From: JADLAT01 sp964348795
GTDB taxonomy: Bacteria > Pseudomonadota > Alphaproteobacteria > Micavibrionales > Micavibrionaceae
Reading direction: 5' to 3'
Assembly: GCA_964348795.1 (NCBI GenBank)
Contig: CAYGDY010000007.1
Location: forward strand, 1-64,000
Length of the DNA: 64,000 bases
The stretch's first letter is position 1. Each line of letters starts with the position of its first letter. The notes under the pieces were generated by a model. The model saw only the letters and a list, made by a program, of their open reading frames with translations. It searched no databases and was not told the DNA's origin. Shown in pieces: positions 37,101 to 44,717 of this stretch. The translations under genes and the position numbers were made by a program.

Positions 37101-37330
37101 CATGAAAGCGCAATGGAATCCATCCGTACGGACACCCCTGCTGTGCTGTCCTGCAAGGCGTTTTCGATATAGGGCACTGCAAAATTGAGCGGAAGGGGAC
37201 GCACCAGAATTCGGATGGCCAGAAGGGAGCCTGCCAGAAGCGTGCCTGTAAAAACAATCAGGCAGAGTCTGAGAATCTGACGGGCCAGATATTTTTTATT
37301 GATTGTATGAAAAACCGCTTGAAAAGACAT
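34151..37330 (-). CDS. Large AsmA/YhdP-like inner-membrane-anchored protein
   Basis: The protein has 1059 residues, with one N-terminal membrane helix (LCLIVFTGTLLAGSLLAIRI) followed by a long, mostly beta-structured region. A C-terminal segment (GVGEIKNFKVVKAPALARL, then VSGTVIPLSGVNKIIGNIPL and GDIITGGTGSLIAATYTMKG) is characteristic of the YhdP/AsmA-like C-terminal domain, preceded by a DUF3971-type middle. Such proteins bridge the periplasm and are implicated in lipid transport to the outer membrane. The 3' end is coupled to uvrB by a 4-nt overlap. It is divergent from bcp across 166 bp that hold repeats. Confidence 0.88.
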   Translation of the reverse strand: MSFQAVFHTINKKYLARQILRLCLIVFTGTLLAGSLLAIRILVRPLPLNFAVPYIENALQDSTAGVSVRMDSIALSWPKIRGPVILELRNGRVYSDQGRLVAAMDEAALGLSKSRLLIGQIAPISLILKKPALRIIRHANNSFQIGLDQPPDSRSAPIDPQGRNSLENVFNLLTHQKGDIPAPAFLSQLISLQIDSAKVMVDDQILNMSWIIPRLDTTIVRKTKNTVIQSLLQFEEGQTSPPLLNIDTRLEWETGKITMDALLEHFALSFLANRIPELSVLKNHEGLLDARLQMQFKKDMTIEKAVFALLSGTGNLNIPELSPAPVPFSNAGLFAEYNKARNTLELKRAQLTLNNAVNLKATGNFQTAPSSFSGPLTLAIDHLDHKDIKPIWPAALKGDVSETWIVERLSEGAFSNVFAKIDLTGTRMTDDTWDVKVPNINAGFDFDNMRIHYRPPLTPVTHAKGHGEFDLNSELLKINVEQASLMDMDITKGELEFANIIEKGKGKADIHIKLKGPLKSALTYVQDEPIAIRTPIDIPNSAGEANITLNLVFPTHPDLTVEEVEINAKGTLENVKLPNIVKNLTLTSEGAPLALHVADNLFQVTGKGALEGQPVTLSYEEFINAQNTAYSSKVRAQLTTTPSLRERFGVTLDSFLEGPVPLDITYTKYQDGKALADIKADLKPARLFFDPLAYEKKEGEAGDVTLKAVLENDILKDIKDLKGKGYNMLLEPSTLTFRQHGKDTELSGGKISRFTMNETVGTLAFTISESGQYALNLTGPFLDSRPFLTNKKTEKPYTNPPIKLSLAMDRMRTTDEDVVQYPKIKADIDGQGIFNMLEMEGIAGSSALTVHYKPDSTGKRSFFVQTKDAGAALKAFGVYNNLIGGEMLIRAYPVNDAMDRNLKGVGEIKNFKVVKAPALARLVGALSLPGVLQLLNNEGLIFTRAEAQFNWHFRPQGSLLVFKDGRTSGNAMGLTFDGQYDHAEKTMNVSGTVIPLSGVNKIIGNIPLIGDIITGGTGSLIAATYTMKGPTEKLQTSVNPLSVLTPGILRRILFEEKQP

Positions 37331-37366
37331 CGTCTCAATTCTGTGAGAGTGTTATTGTGTTTTTTG

Positions 37367-37390
37367 GGGTCCATACAACATAGGGTCCAT
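37367..37390. repeat. 8-bp direct repeat in the bcp upstream region
   Basis: GGGTCCAT occurs at 37367-37374 and again at 37383-37390, a 16-bp period. It could be a pair of protein half-sites; nothing else supports a role. Confidence 0.4.
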
Positions 37391-37425
37391 TGTGCTGTAC
37401 CGGATTTTTATTTATACATGGGCTT

Positions 37426-37464
37426 TTATGACTTATCCAGCCTCTTGCGCCGAATAAGTCATAA
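37426..37464. promoter_or_regulatory. 11-bp perfect inverted repeat upstream of bcp
   Basis: TTATGACTTAT at 37426-37436 and ATAAGTCATAA at 37454-37464 are perfect inverted repeats around a 17-nt spacer, ending 32 bp before the bcp start. No T-run follows on either strand, so it looks more like a dyad operator or 5' UTR hairpin than a terminator. Confidence 0.5.
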
Positions 37465-37496
37465 TATTTCAATAAAAACGAAAGGTTTGATCTGCT

Positions 37497-37967
37497 ATGG
37501 GCACTTTACAGACGGGCGGGCTTGCGCCGGACTTCACATTGCCAACCGATGGAAAAGGGTCTGTTTCCTTGTCAGGTTTAAAGGGGCAAAAGGTGGTGTT
37601 GTATTTTTATCCGAAGGACGATACGCCCGGCTGTACCACGGAATCGTGTGATTTTAATGCCGCTCTGCCGGATTTCAAGGCTTTGGGTGTGGTTGTGATC
37701 GGGCTTTCCAAATGCTCTGTTGCCCATCATGATAAATTCAAGGCCAAATACGGGTTTGATTTTGCGCTGGCTTCCGATGAAAACAGCGATGTGTGCGAGC
37801 GTTACGGGGTCTGGGTGGAAAAATCCATGTACGGTAAAACCTATATGGGGATTGAGCGGACAACGGTTTTGATTGATGAAGCAGGGAAGATCGTAAGGGT
37901 CTGGGAAAAGGTCAAGGTGCCAGGGCATGTAGACGAAGTCCGAGCGACCATTGAGGCGCTGTCCTGA
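37497..37967 (+). CDS. bcp: Thioredoxin-dependent thiol peroxidase (BCP/PrxQ type)
   Basis: This peroxiredoxin reduces hydroperoxides. The 156 residues contain LYFYPKDDTPGCTTESCDF with peroxidatic Cys46 and a resolving-cysteine candidate at Cys51, the usual PrxQ spacing. It is cytoplasmic and has no signal peptide. AAAGG lies about 11 nt before the ATG. It precedes gcvH by 117 nt; the space between has a hairpin but no clear + strand terminator. Confidence 0.95.
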   Translation: MGTLQTGGLAPDFTLPTDGKGSVSLSGLKGQKVVLYFYPKDDTPGCTTESCDFNAALPDFKALGVVVIGLSKCSVAHHDKFKAKYGFDFALASDENSDVCERYGVWVEKSMYGKTYMGIERTTVLIDEAGKIVRVWEKVKVPGHVDEVRATIEALS

Positions 37968-38084
37968 CGGGGGAGGATGTTCTGGATGAAAAAGAGCGGG
38001 TGCATTGACTCCTGCTCTAAAACCGTTCAAAAGTTTTTGGAAAGAATTTATGTGTAACACAACCGAAAAAAGGATCACGAAACA

Positions 38085-38462
38085 ATGGCGGCTTTGAAAT
38101 ACACCAAGGATCATGAATGTCTGTATGTTGAGGGAAATACGGCGTGGGTGGGAATCACAAAATACGCGCAGGATGCGCTCGGGGATCTGGTCTATGTCGA
38201 ACTGCCTGCGATCGGGAAAAAAGTCAAAAAGGGGGAGAGTGTGGCTGTTGTGGAGTCCGTCAAGACAGCCGCCGATGTGTATTCTCCGGTGGATGGTGAA
38301 GTGGTGGAGGCTAATGATTCCCTGCCGGATAATCTGGAGATGATTGCCCGCCCCTTAAAAGAGGGTGGCTGGATGGCCAAAGTGGCCCTCACCGATGCGT
38401 CCCAGCTCGACGGTTTGATGGATGAGGCGGCTTACAAGGCCTATCTCGAAAAACTCGACTAA
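38085..38462 (+). CDS. gcvH: Glycine cleavage system H protein
   Basis: GcvH carries the aminomethyl group on a lipoyl arm between the P, T and L proteins. The 125-residue protein has the lipoylation site VVESVKTAADV (Lys60) and the typical start KYTKDHECLYVEGNTAWVGIT. The gene is followed by gcvPA 21 nt later. The aminomethyltransferase gcvT, often first in such operons, is not in this window; bcp occupies that place. Confidence 0.97.
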   Translation: MAALKYTKDHECLYVEGNTAWVGITKYAQDALGDLVYVELPAIGKKVKKGESVAVVESVKTAADVYSPVDGEVVEANDSLPDNLEMIARPLKEGGWMAKVALTDASQLDGLMDEAAYKAYLEKLD

Positions 38463-38483
38463 ATATTCGCAAGGGTGTAAACA

Positions 38484-39764
38484 ATGCGCTACCTTCCCCA
38501 GACTAAACAATCCCGTGCCCAGATGCTTGAGGCTGTCGGCGCTAAAAGTGTGGACGATCTCTTTCGTGATGTCCCTCAATCGGCCTTTGTGCAGGGCAAA
38601 GTCAATCTGCCCGATCATCAGGGGGAGCTCGCGGTCGAGCGGATGATGGCCGAATATGCTAACCAGAATCACGCGGCCAGCCAAGGCCCGTTTTTCCTAG
38701 GGGCGGGGACCTATTATCATCATATTCCGGCCTCTGTGGATCATATTATCCAAAGGTCCGAATTTTTAACGGCCTATACGCCGTACCAGCCTGAAATTGC
38801 TCAAGGCACGCTTCAGGTGATTTTCGAATATCAGACCTTTATCGCCCAGCTCACGGGGCAGGATATTGCCAATGCCTCCCTCTATGACGGGGCAACCGCG
38901 ACGACCGAGGCCGCGCTCATGGCCATGCGGATTACAAAACGCCGGAAAGTGGCAGTGGGAAACGCCCTGCATCCGGATTACCGCGAGGTGCTTGAAGCCT
39001 ATATGAAGAATTTCGAGGATATTTCGGTGGTGGACGGCGCGCCGGATCATGAAACAGCGTGCGTCATTTTGCAATCCCCTGATTTCTTCGGGGAACCAGC
39101 CAAATACGACCATTGGCGCAAACTGTGTGACGAGCTTGGCGTCATGCTGATTGTGGTTGTAACGGAAATTGTATCACTGGGGCTTTTGCCGCCGCCCTCT
39201 TGTGCGGATATTGTCTGCGGAGAAGCGCAAAGCATCGGCTTGCCGATGAGTTTCGGTGGCCCGCATCTCGGCTTCTTCGCCTGTAAAGAGGCCCATTTGC
39301 GCCAGATGCCTGGGCGGCTGTGCGGCATGACGGAGGACGCACAGGGACGCAGGGGTTTTGTACTGACCCTCTCCACGCGGGAACAACATATCAGGCGGGA
39401 AAAGGCAACATCGAATATCTGCACCAATCAAGGCCTGTGTGCATTGGCCTTTACGGTCCATATGGCGTTGCTGGGCGAAAAGGGATTTAAAGATCTGGCG
39501 CGGCTCAATCATGAAGTAGCGATCCGTACAGCGGATGCATTAACGGGCATCAAGGGCGTAAAACTCCTGAATGACGGGTTTTTCAATGAATTTACGGTAC
39601 AACTGCCGCGTGACGCGTTCGAGGTCGTAGAGGCCTTGGCAGAATGCGGGATTATCGCAGGCTATCCCTTACCCGATCACAAGCTGGTTGTGGCGGCCAC
39701 CGAAATGACAACGGAAGACGATATCGACACGCTGGTCAAGGTTCTGGCGGAGGTGTTGGCATGA
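38484..39764 (+). CDS. gcvPA: Glycine dehydrogenase (decarboxylating) subunit 1
   Basis: This is the N-terminal half of the P protein in the split, two-gene form. The 426 residues contain RYLPQTKQSRAQML, FLGAGTYYHHIPASVDHI and YDGATATTEAALMAMR, all diagnostic. It has no PLP lysine of its own and works as an alpha2beta2 complex with GcvPB. The stop overlaps the gcvPB start as ATGA, so the subunits are translationally coupled. Confidence 0.96.
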   Translation: MRYLPQTKQSRAQMLEAVGAKSVDDLFRDVPQSAFVQGKVNLPDHQGELAVERMMAEYANQNHAASQGPFFLGAGTYYHHIPASVDHIIQRSEFLTAYTPYQPEIAQGTLQVIFEYQTFIAQLTGQDIANASLYDGATATTEAALMAMRITKRRKVAVGNALHPDYREVLEAYMKNFEDISVVDGAPDHETACVILQSPDFFGEPAKYDHWRKLCDELGVMLIVVVTEIVSLGLLPPPSCADIVCGEAQSIGLPMSFGGPHLGFFACKEAHLRQMPGRLCGMTEDAQGRRGFVLTLSTREQHIRREKATSNICTNQGLCALAFTVHMALLGEKGFKDLARLNHEVAIRTADALTGIKGVKLLNDGFFNEFTVQLPRDAFEVVEALAECGIIAGYPLPDHKLVVAATEMTTEDDIDTLVKVLAEVLA

Positions 39765-41305
39765 GTGCAGAAAGAAAAGTTATGGAAGCGATCAACGAAA
39801 ATGCCAAGCCTGTAGCAGATGGCAATCGCGCATTGCAATACGAGGAAAACTTGCTGTGGGAAAAGGAACGGAGCGACCATGCCGGTGTGGATTTGCCCGC
39901 GCGGGAAGAACTGCCGTTGCGCACGGGGGTTGATGCCCGAGAAGAGATCGGCTTGCCGCAAGTTTCGGAACCTGCGGTTTTGCGGCATTTTGTACGGATG
40001 AGCACATGGAATTACTCCATTGATCACGGGTTTTTCCCTCTGGGGTCCTGTACCATGAAACATAATCCGCGTCTCAATGAAAAAGTGGCTCGTTTCGCCG
40101 GTTTTGCCCATATCCACCCCAAACAGCCCGAAAGCACGGTGCAGGGTGCACTGGCGATGATGTACGAACTCCAGCACTGGCTGGGCGAACTCACCGGCTT
40201 GCCGGGCGTCTGTCTGTCACCGGCCGCGGGCGCGCATGGCGAGTTGGCAGGGATGATGACCATCAGGCGGGCGCATGAGCTCAACGGCCAGAAGCGCCGG
40301 AAAATCGTTCTTACGCCTGATTCCGCGCATGGCACCAACCCCGCCACCGCCGTGATGTGCGGGTTCGAGGTACGGAATATCTCCACCAAGGGCAACGGGA
40401 TTTTGGATATCGAAGCGTTCAGGGAAGCCCTGTACTTGACGGACCCTGACGGCGCTGATATCGCAGGGATGATGGTCACAAATCCCAACACCTGCGGATT
40501 GTTTGAAAAAAATATACTGCCGATTGCGGATTTGCTTCACAAGGCGGGTGGGTATTTTTACTGTGATGGCGCGAATTTCAACGCGCTGGTGGGGAAAATC
40601 CGGCCGGCGGATTTCGGTGTGGATGTCATGCATATCAATCTTCATAAGACTTTTTCCACGCCCCATGGCGGAGGGGGGCCAGGGTCAGGTCCCATCTGTG
40701 TCACGCCGGAACTGGCAAAATACATGCCTGTGCCAACCGTTGTAAAAGAAAACGATACGTTTCGTATTGAAACAAACAAGGATAGACCAGAGACTTTAGG
40801 ACGTTTGAAAGGCTTTCAGGGGCAATTCGGGATGCACGTGCGGGCCTTGACTTATATGCTCTCCCATGGGGCGGACGGGTTGAAGCAAATCTCCGAGGAT
40901 GCCGTCCTGAATGCCAATTATATTTTACGTCGGTTGGAAAAATCCTATCATGCGCCTTTTGCCCATCAGGGGCCCTGTATGCACGAAGCCCTGCTGACTG
41001 ATAAAAAACAAAAGGATAATGGGGTGTCTACGCTTGATATCGCCAAGGCCCTGATTGAGCGGGGTTACCACCCAATGACGATCTATTTCCCGCTGGTGCT
41101 GGCGGGTACGATGTTGATCGAACCCACAGAAACAGAGGACAAGGAAACAATTGACCGTTTTATCCACACAATGGAAGAACTGGCCGAAGAGGCCATGCGG
41201 GACGGGGCGGGAGAACGCTTCCACAGCTATCCCCATGCGTCCCCCCGTCAGAGGCTGGATGAAGTGAAAGCCGCCCGTAATCCGGTTCTGCGCTGGAAGG
41301 CATAG
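39761..41305 (+). CDS. gcvPB: Glycine dehydrogenase (decarboxylating) subunit 2
   Basis: This is the PLP-binding half of the P protein, which decarboxylates glycine and passes the aminomethyl group to GcvH. From ATG 39761 (the overlap with gcvPA) it has 514 residues. The PLP lysine lies in HINLHKTFSTPHGGGGPG (Lys296), with SPAAGAHGELAGM and TPDSAHGTNPA upstream. In-frame sequence before 39761 belongs to the gcvPA overlap and is not used. Confidence 0.97.
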   Translation: MSAERKVMEAINENAKPVADGNRALQYEENLLWEKERSDHAGVDLPAREELPLRTGVDAREEIGLPQVSEPAVLRHFVRMSTWNYSIDHGFFPLGSCTMKHNPRLNEKVARFAGFAHIHPKQPESTVQGALAMMYELQHWLGELTGLPGVCLSPAAGAHGELAGMMTIRRAHELNGQKRRKIVLTPDSAHGTNPATAVMCGFEVRNISTKGNGILDIEAFREALYLTDPDGADIAGMMVTNPNTCGLFEKNILPIADLLHKAGGYFYCDGANFNALVGKIRPADFGVDVMHINLHKTFSTPHGGGGPGSGPICVTPELAKYMPVPTVVKENDTFRIETNKDRPETLGRLKGFQGQFGMHVRALTYMLSHGADGLKQISEDAVLNANYILRRLEKSYHAPFAHQGPCMHEALLTDKKQKDNGVSTLDIAKALIERGYHPMTIYFPLVLAGTMLIEPTETEDKETIDRFIHTMEELAEEAMRDGAGERFHSYPHASPRQRLDEVKAARNPVLRWKA

Positions 41306-41321
41306 AAATCAGACTCTGTCG

Positions 41322-41651
41322 CTACGCCGCCTTGATCCCTTTTTCGGTGAGCATGCCCTGCAATTCGCCTGTCTCGTGCATTTCCCGTACGATGTCACAC
41401 CCACCGACAAACTCGCCCTTGATATACAGTTGCGGGATCGTAGGCCAGTTTGTGAAATGTTTGATCCCCTCGCGCAATGCCATGTCTTCCAGCACATTGA
41501 TATCACGGAACTCTACGCCCAGATGCGTCAGGATCTGCACGACCTGAGAAGAAAAGCCACATTGCGGGAACTGGGCGGTGCCCTTCATAAACAGCACAAC
41601 ATCGTTCTGGCTGATTTCTTTTTGGATGGTTTCAAAAATAGGGGATGTCAT
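41322..41651 (-). CDS. grxD: Monothiol CGFS glutaredoxin
   Basis: This 109-residue monothiol glutaredoxin binds and transfers [2Fe-2S] clusters, usually as a heterodimer with BolA. It has the active motif QCGFS (Cys31) and the glutathione-binding segment WPTIPQLYIKGEFVGGCDIV. Its ATG overlaps the bolA stop as ATGA, a pairing that supports the joint iron-sulfur role. Confidence 0.96.
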   Translation of the reverse strand: MTSPIFETIQKEISQNDVVLFMKGTAQFPQCGFSSQVVQILTHLGVEFRDINVLEDMALREGIKHFTNWPTIPQLYIKGEFVGGCDIVREMHETGELQGMLTEKGIKAA

Positions 41652-41905
41652 GGTTGTTCTCCTTTGGGGGGTGTTTCAGGGACAGAGGTCTGGATGGCCA
41701 GTGCATGCAGTTCGCCGCCCATTTTGCCCGTCAGGGCATCATAGACCATCTGGTGTTGCTGGACACGGGATTTTCCGGTGAAAGAGGCGCTCGTGACATA
41801 GGCCGCATAATGGTCGCCATCGCCACGCAAATCCTCGATCCGGACATCGGCATCCGGCAAACCTTCCAAAATCAGGGTCTTGATCGTTTTTGCATCCATG
41901 GCCAT
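41648..41905 (-). CDS. BolA-family protein
   Basis: This protein of about 85 residues has the BolA fold signature: GLPDADVRIEDLRGDGDHYAAYVTS, then the helix KSRVQQHQMVYDALTGKMGGELHALAI. BolA proteins partner CGFS glutaredoxins in iron-sulfur trafficking, and the gene overlaps grxD. ATG 41905 is chosen; ATG 41914 and 41899 are close alternatives near AGGAGAG. Confidence 0.93.
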   Translation of the reverse strand: MAMDAKTIKTLILEGLPDADVRIEDLRGDGDHYAAYVTSASFTGKSRVQQHQMVYDALTGKMGGELHALAIQTSVPETPPKGEQP

Positions 41906-42094
41906 ATGAAACATTCTCTCCTGTCTGTGGTGGGGGTTTTCGCTTTCGAGATACCGCGCCCCGCACGTGATTGCAAGTAAAATACGGGAGATCATTGTTA
42001 TAAAAAATAAAATATACGAAAGGTTGTATATTTTGAATAAAAAACTTCCCATGCGCACAAAATGATAGCATGTTGCTAACATATTATAAATGCT

Positions 42095-42253
42095 GGTGTT
42101 TTTTCTTGCCTTTCGGAAGGGTAAAATGTATAGTGGGGAAAGGTCGTTCTTTCGGGTTCTCTGAACCTTGAGCGCCGGTGGGTTGAATGGGGAATTTCAT
42201 AAGCGTATAACGCATGCAAGAGGCTTCGGGCATTTGATGTCCGAAGCTTTTTT
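42095..42253 (+). ncRNA. Candidate structured small RNA (6S-like in size)
   Basis: The 372 bases between bolA and the DUF1476 gene hold no convincing protein gene but end in a strong + strand terminator at 42223-42253. No + strand gene lies between gcvPB (41305) and that terminator. The stretch contains several hairpins: CCTT-TCGG-AAGG (about 42109-42120), GGTTC-TCT-GAACC (about 42155-42167) and GCGT-ATA-ACGC (about 42203-42213). A closing stem is possible between TTTCTTGC near 42102-42109 and GCAAGAGG at 42216-42223. Length and a GTTCTCTGAACCTTGAGC segment remind me of alphaproteobacterial 6S RNA, but I cannot confirm the identity. Confidence 0.35.
42223..42253 (+). terminator. Intrinsic terminator, + strand, without an annotated upstream gene
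   Basis: GCTTCGG at 42223-42229 pairs with CCGAAGC at 42241-42247 around an 11-nt loop and is followed by six T. On the opposite strand there is no T-run, so it acts on rightward transcription. Confidence 0.7.
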
Positions 42254-42277
42254 CTTTTGCCGAAGAAAGGGCGTTTT

Positions 42278-42604
42278 TTAGGGAGAGGATTCCATGATCT
42301 GCTTGCGGGCTTCCTGCAAGGCCTTGTCGAGATGAACCTCCAGAATATGGCTGGAAATCTCTATATTTTGGGCTTTTAAATCTGTCTGGACTTTTCTCAT
42401 AACATCCAAAAAACCGGCTTCTTCCAGATTGGCTTCTACCACTTGTCCGGCATAGGTTTTGGCATCGGCCTCGCTCAAGCCGATTTGTTCTGCGACCCAC
42501 AAGCCAAAAAGCTTCGCGCAACGGGCCTCGATTGCAAAAGCCGTTTTTTCGTCATGGGCAAATTTATTTTCAAAAGCGTGTTCTCTGTCGTCGAAAGATG
42601 ACAT
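42278..42604 (-). CDS. DUF1476 family protein, ATPase zeta-subunit-like
   Basis: The 108 residues match the alphaproteobacterial DUF1476 family: MSSFDDREHAFENKFAHDEK at the N-terminus, then RCAKLFGLWVAEQIGLSEADAKTYA. In Paracoccus the homologue is the zeta subunit, which inhibits ATP hydrolysis by the F1-ATPase. The N-terminal inhibitory stretch is present. AAAGGA lies about 10 nt before the ATG. It is divergent from purC. Confidence 0.88.
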   Translation of the reverse strand: MSSFDDREHAFENKFAHDEKTAFAIEARCAKLFGLWVAEQIGLSEADAKTYAGQVVEANLEEAGFLDVMRKVQTDLKAQNIEISSHILEVHLDKALQEARKQIMESSP

Positions 42605-42739
42605 GTTTTCAAGTCCTTTTATGCATGGTCAAATAATCCTGCGCTATTTTGTATCACTGGAATCAGGGAAAATCCATTGTTTTATGTGGCCAAATACTTT
42701 AGACATGGAAACCTGACCGCTATCGCAAAAGGACAGGAC

Positions 42740-43591
42740 ATGGCCAGACGGAAAATGATTTATGAGGGCAAAGCCAAAATTCTCTATGAAGGGCCGGATC
42801 CCAATACGATTATCCAGTATTTCAAGGATGACGCGACCGCGTTCAATGCCGAAAAAAAGGCGGTTATTGCGGGCAAGGGCGTGTTGAACAACCGGATTTC
42901 CGCCCATTTGATGACAAAGCTGGAATCCATTGGAATCCCCACCCATTTCCTGCGTTCGATCAATATGCGGGAACAGCTGGTGCGCCGCGTGGATATTATC
43001 CCGATTGAGCTGGTCGTGCGCAATATCGCGGCGGGGTCCCTGTGTAAGCGGCTTGGCATTGCAGAGGGCACCGTTCTTATGCGCCCGCTGGTAGAGTTTT
43101 ATTATAAAAAAGACGAGCTGGGCGATCCGCTCATCAGTGACGAGCATATCATCACCTTTGGCTGGGCGGACCCGTATGAGCTCGAAGAAATGGTGTCCAT
43201 GGCGTGGCGGGTCAATGATTACCTGAACGGGTTATTTTCAGGTATTGGTCTGCGGCTGGTGGATTTTAAGCTGGAATTCGGCCGGCTCTGGGGCGAGCAC
43301 GGAGAGCTGTATATTGTATTGGCCGACGAGGTCTCGCCGGATAATTGCCGGCTCTGGGATGCCAAAACGGGGGAAAAGCTGGATAAAGACCGCTTCCGGT
43401 TTGATCTGGGTGACCTCATCACGGGGTATCAGTATATCGCTGAGCGGCTGGGATTGATCCCCGCGGGCGGGATCATGACGGAAGGCCATGTGGACGAAAA
43501 ACTGGCCGGAAATCTGGAACAGATCGAAAATGAATTGGCGCGGGAGCGGAAACTCCGCGGCCTGCATCCGGTGAAGCCACGGAAGGGGTAG
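42740..43591 (+). CDS. purC: Phosphoribosylaminoimidazole-succinocarboxamide synthase
   Basis: PurC joins aspartate to CAIR in purine synthesis. From ATG 42740 (AAGGA about 8 nt upstream) it has 283 residues: MIYEGKAKILYEGPDP, KDDATAFNAEKKAVI, IPIELVVRNIAAGSLCKRLG and VDFKLEFGRLWGE are all SAICAR synthetase motifs. The C-terminal ~30 residues are a charged helix. A hairpin plus T-run at 43641-43672 probably ends its transcript and is part of a duplicated block. Confidence 0.97.
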   Translation: MARRKMIYEGKAKILYEGPDPNTIIQYFKDDATAFNAEKKAVIAGKGVLNNRISAHLMTKLESIGIPTHFLRSINMREQLVRRVDIIPIELVVRNIAAGSLCKRLGIAEGTVLMRPLVEFYYKKDELGDPLISDEHIITFGWADPYELEEMVSMAWRVNDYLNGLFSGIGLRLVDFKLEFGRLWGEHGELYIVLADEVSPDNCRLWDAKTGEKLDKDRFRFDLGDLITGYQYIAERLGLIPAGGIMTEGHVDEKLAGNLEQIENELARERKLRGLHPVKPRKG

Positions 43592-43640
43592 GGGTTCTGT
43601 GTTTTCTGTTTTTATGTAAAAATTTATAACGCAATCAGCG

Positions 43641-43672
43641 TTCTGGTAAAAACGTATTGCCAGAATATTTTT
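43641..43672 (+). terminator. Hairpin with T-run after purC (copy 1)
   Basis: TTCTGGT at 43641-43647 pairs with GCCAGAA at 43659-43665 (one G-U pair) and is followed by TATTTTT. In copy 2 (45088-45110) TCTGGC pairs with GTCAGA, so base changes keep the stem. Confidence 0.55.
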
Positions 43673-43698
43673 GCATTTTTTAGAAGTTATGCTATAAC
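43671..43698 (+). promoter_or_regulatory. Promoter of module gene, copy 1
   Basis: TTGCAT at 43671-43676 and TATAAC at 43693-43698 are spaced 16 bp and repeated in copy 2. Confidence 0.55.
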
Positions 43699-43731
43699 AT
43701 TCCCATTCTAAAAACAGGGAGTGCACACGGC

Positions 43732-43905
43732 ATGAGACCTCAAAACCTCTCCATCGCATTTTTATGTGGTATATTAAGCAGTTCTTCGGCGGTGCAGGGC
43801 GGTGCCTCACCCGCAGGGCACGGGTCCAAGGGGGCCGTAACGGCGCAAATGACCGGCATAAAGCAGAGGGAAGAGCGCCTGAAAGCGCGCTGGAAGACAC
43901 CGTAA
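43732..43905 (+). other. Signal-peptide frame of module gene copy 1, out of phase with the long frame
   Basis: ATG 43732 is 10 nt after GGGAG and reads MRPQNLSIAFLCGILSSSSA, an export-signal-like start, for 57 codons. It runs into stop 43903-43905 while the long frame continues in the -1 phase. Deleting one GC from GCGCGC at 43885-43890 would fuse this frame to the long frame as ...EERLKALEDTVSLLARR. It may be the true N-terminus of the next feature. Confidence 0.5.
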
Positions 43906-44717
43906 GCCTGCTGGCCCGGCGGGCCGCTTTGGACCTGCAAGAGCTCAAGATAGAACACCAAAGCGAAATATCGGACACCAAACGCAGTATGTTCAATTAC
44001 AACGCCGGACTGCTCAGCGTCATGTTGGCGGTGGTGTTGGGGTCTGGGTATTTCAGCCTGAAAAATATCACAGACAAAACCGAGAGAATGGCGGAAACTC
44101 TCAAAAAAGAGTTGGACGAAGCGTTCCAGAAAAAACTGGAAGGCTATGAAACTGAATTCAAACATACCACCGATGCGTTGATGGTGAGGGGGTGCGACCG
44201 TGCAACGGCCACAGTATACGGGGATTTGTGCGATGATTTTTTGAATTTGCCTAAAAATTTGGAGAGAGAGGTTGGGTTAGAGTGGTATGGAGCCTTACTG
44301 AATTCCTTCTGTGATTTTGCCGAAAAAGCGATGGAGGCCTCTAAAAGAAATTATGAGAGCACGGCCTTGACAGAACGGGAAAACGGGGCGCTCATCGAGC
44401 ATGACATCGATCAGCACGTCAAGAATCTCGCAAGCTATGTCAAAACATTATTATTAAGAGCGCATGATGCCGACATGGAAAATATTGAAGTGGTAAAGGC
44501 GGAAGTGGAACTTTTAACAAAACGTACCCATAAAAAACTGGAGACGATGGTTGATAACGACGAACACAATGCACAAACCTACGCACGTTGTCTAAAGCGC
44601 AGAAAAAGTCTCGAATCGACAAAGAATTTGATACAGATAGTGCAAGGAAACAGCCCCCCTATTCCAACACCTCAAATAGAGAACTCTCATCCAAGCCCTG
44701 AACAGGGGATGGATTAG
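43764..44717 (+). CDS. Coiled-coil membrane protein of the duplicated module, copy 1 (possibly frameshifted)
   Basis: I do not recognise this protein. The long frame gives 317 residues, but its first ~40 (MWYIKQFFGGAGRCLTRRAR) look non-native and ATG 43764 lacks a ribosome site. From about residue 42 it has a coiled coil (LEDTVSLLARRAALDLQELK), one membrane helix at 81-98 (GLLSVMLAVVLGSGYFSL), a second coiled coil, and a domain around residues 140-230 (DRATATVYGDLCDDF, LLNSFCDFAEKAMEASKR, NGALIEHDIDQH). That domain is shared with copy 2 (DRSTAGIYTRFSNDF, MLNAFCEFSERSLKEARK, NGDQVEHDKDLY). The tail is proline-rich. The last 4 bases overlap the convergent small gene. Confidence 0.65.
   Translation: MWYIKQFFGGAGRCLTRRARVQGGRNGANDRHKAEGRAPESALEDTVSLLARRAALDLQELKIEHQSEISDTKRSMFNYNAGLLSVMLAVVLGSGYFSLKNITDKTERMAETLKKELDEAFQKKLEGYETEFKHTTDALMVRGCDRATATVYGDLCDDFLNLPKNLEREVGLEWYGALLNSFCDFAEKAMEASKRNYESTALTERENGALIEHDIDQHVKNLASYVKTLLLRAHDADMENIEVVKAEVELLTKRTHKKLETMVDNDEHNAQTYARCLKRRKSLESTKNLIQIVQGNSPPIPTPQIENSHPSPEQGMD

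Larger units (their letters stand above)
43609..43723 (+). repeat. Upstream block of the duplicated module, copy 1
   Basis: These 115 bases recur at 45054-45169 with about seven differences (around 94% identity by eye). The block contains a hairpin with a T-run, a promoter and a GGGAG ribosome site. It is far better conserved than the genes it precedes. Confidence 0.9.

Noticed and set aside
37990..38020. Hairpin AGAGCGGG...CCTGCTCT between bcp and gcvH as a terminator
   Set aside because: Its T-run lies on the minus strand while both neighbouring genes are on the plus strand, and the stem has a mismatch; no transcript fits it.
42084..42521. A 145-codon frame on the minus strand across the bolA/DUF1476 gap
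   Set aside because: It overlaps the DUF1476 gene in another frame, is Arg/Gly/Ser-rich without motifs, and crosses the + strand terminator stem.
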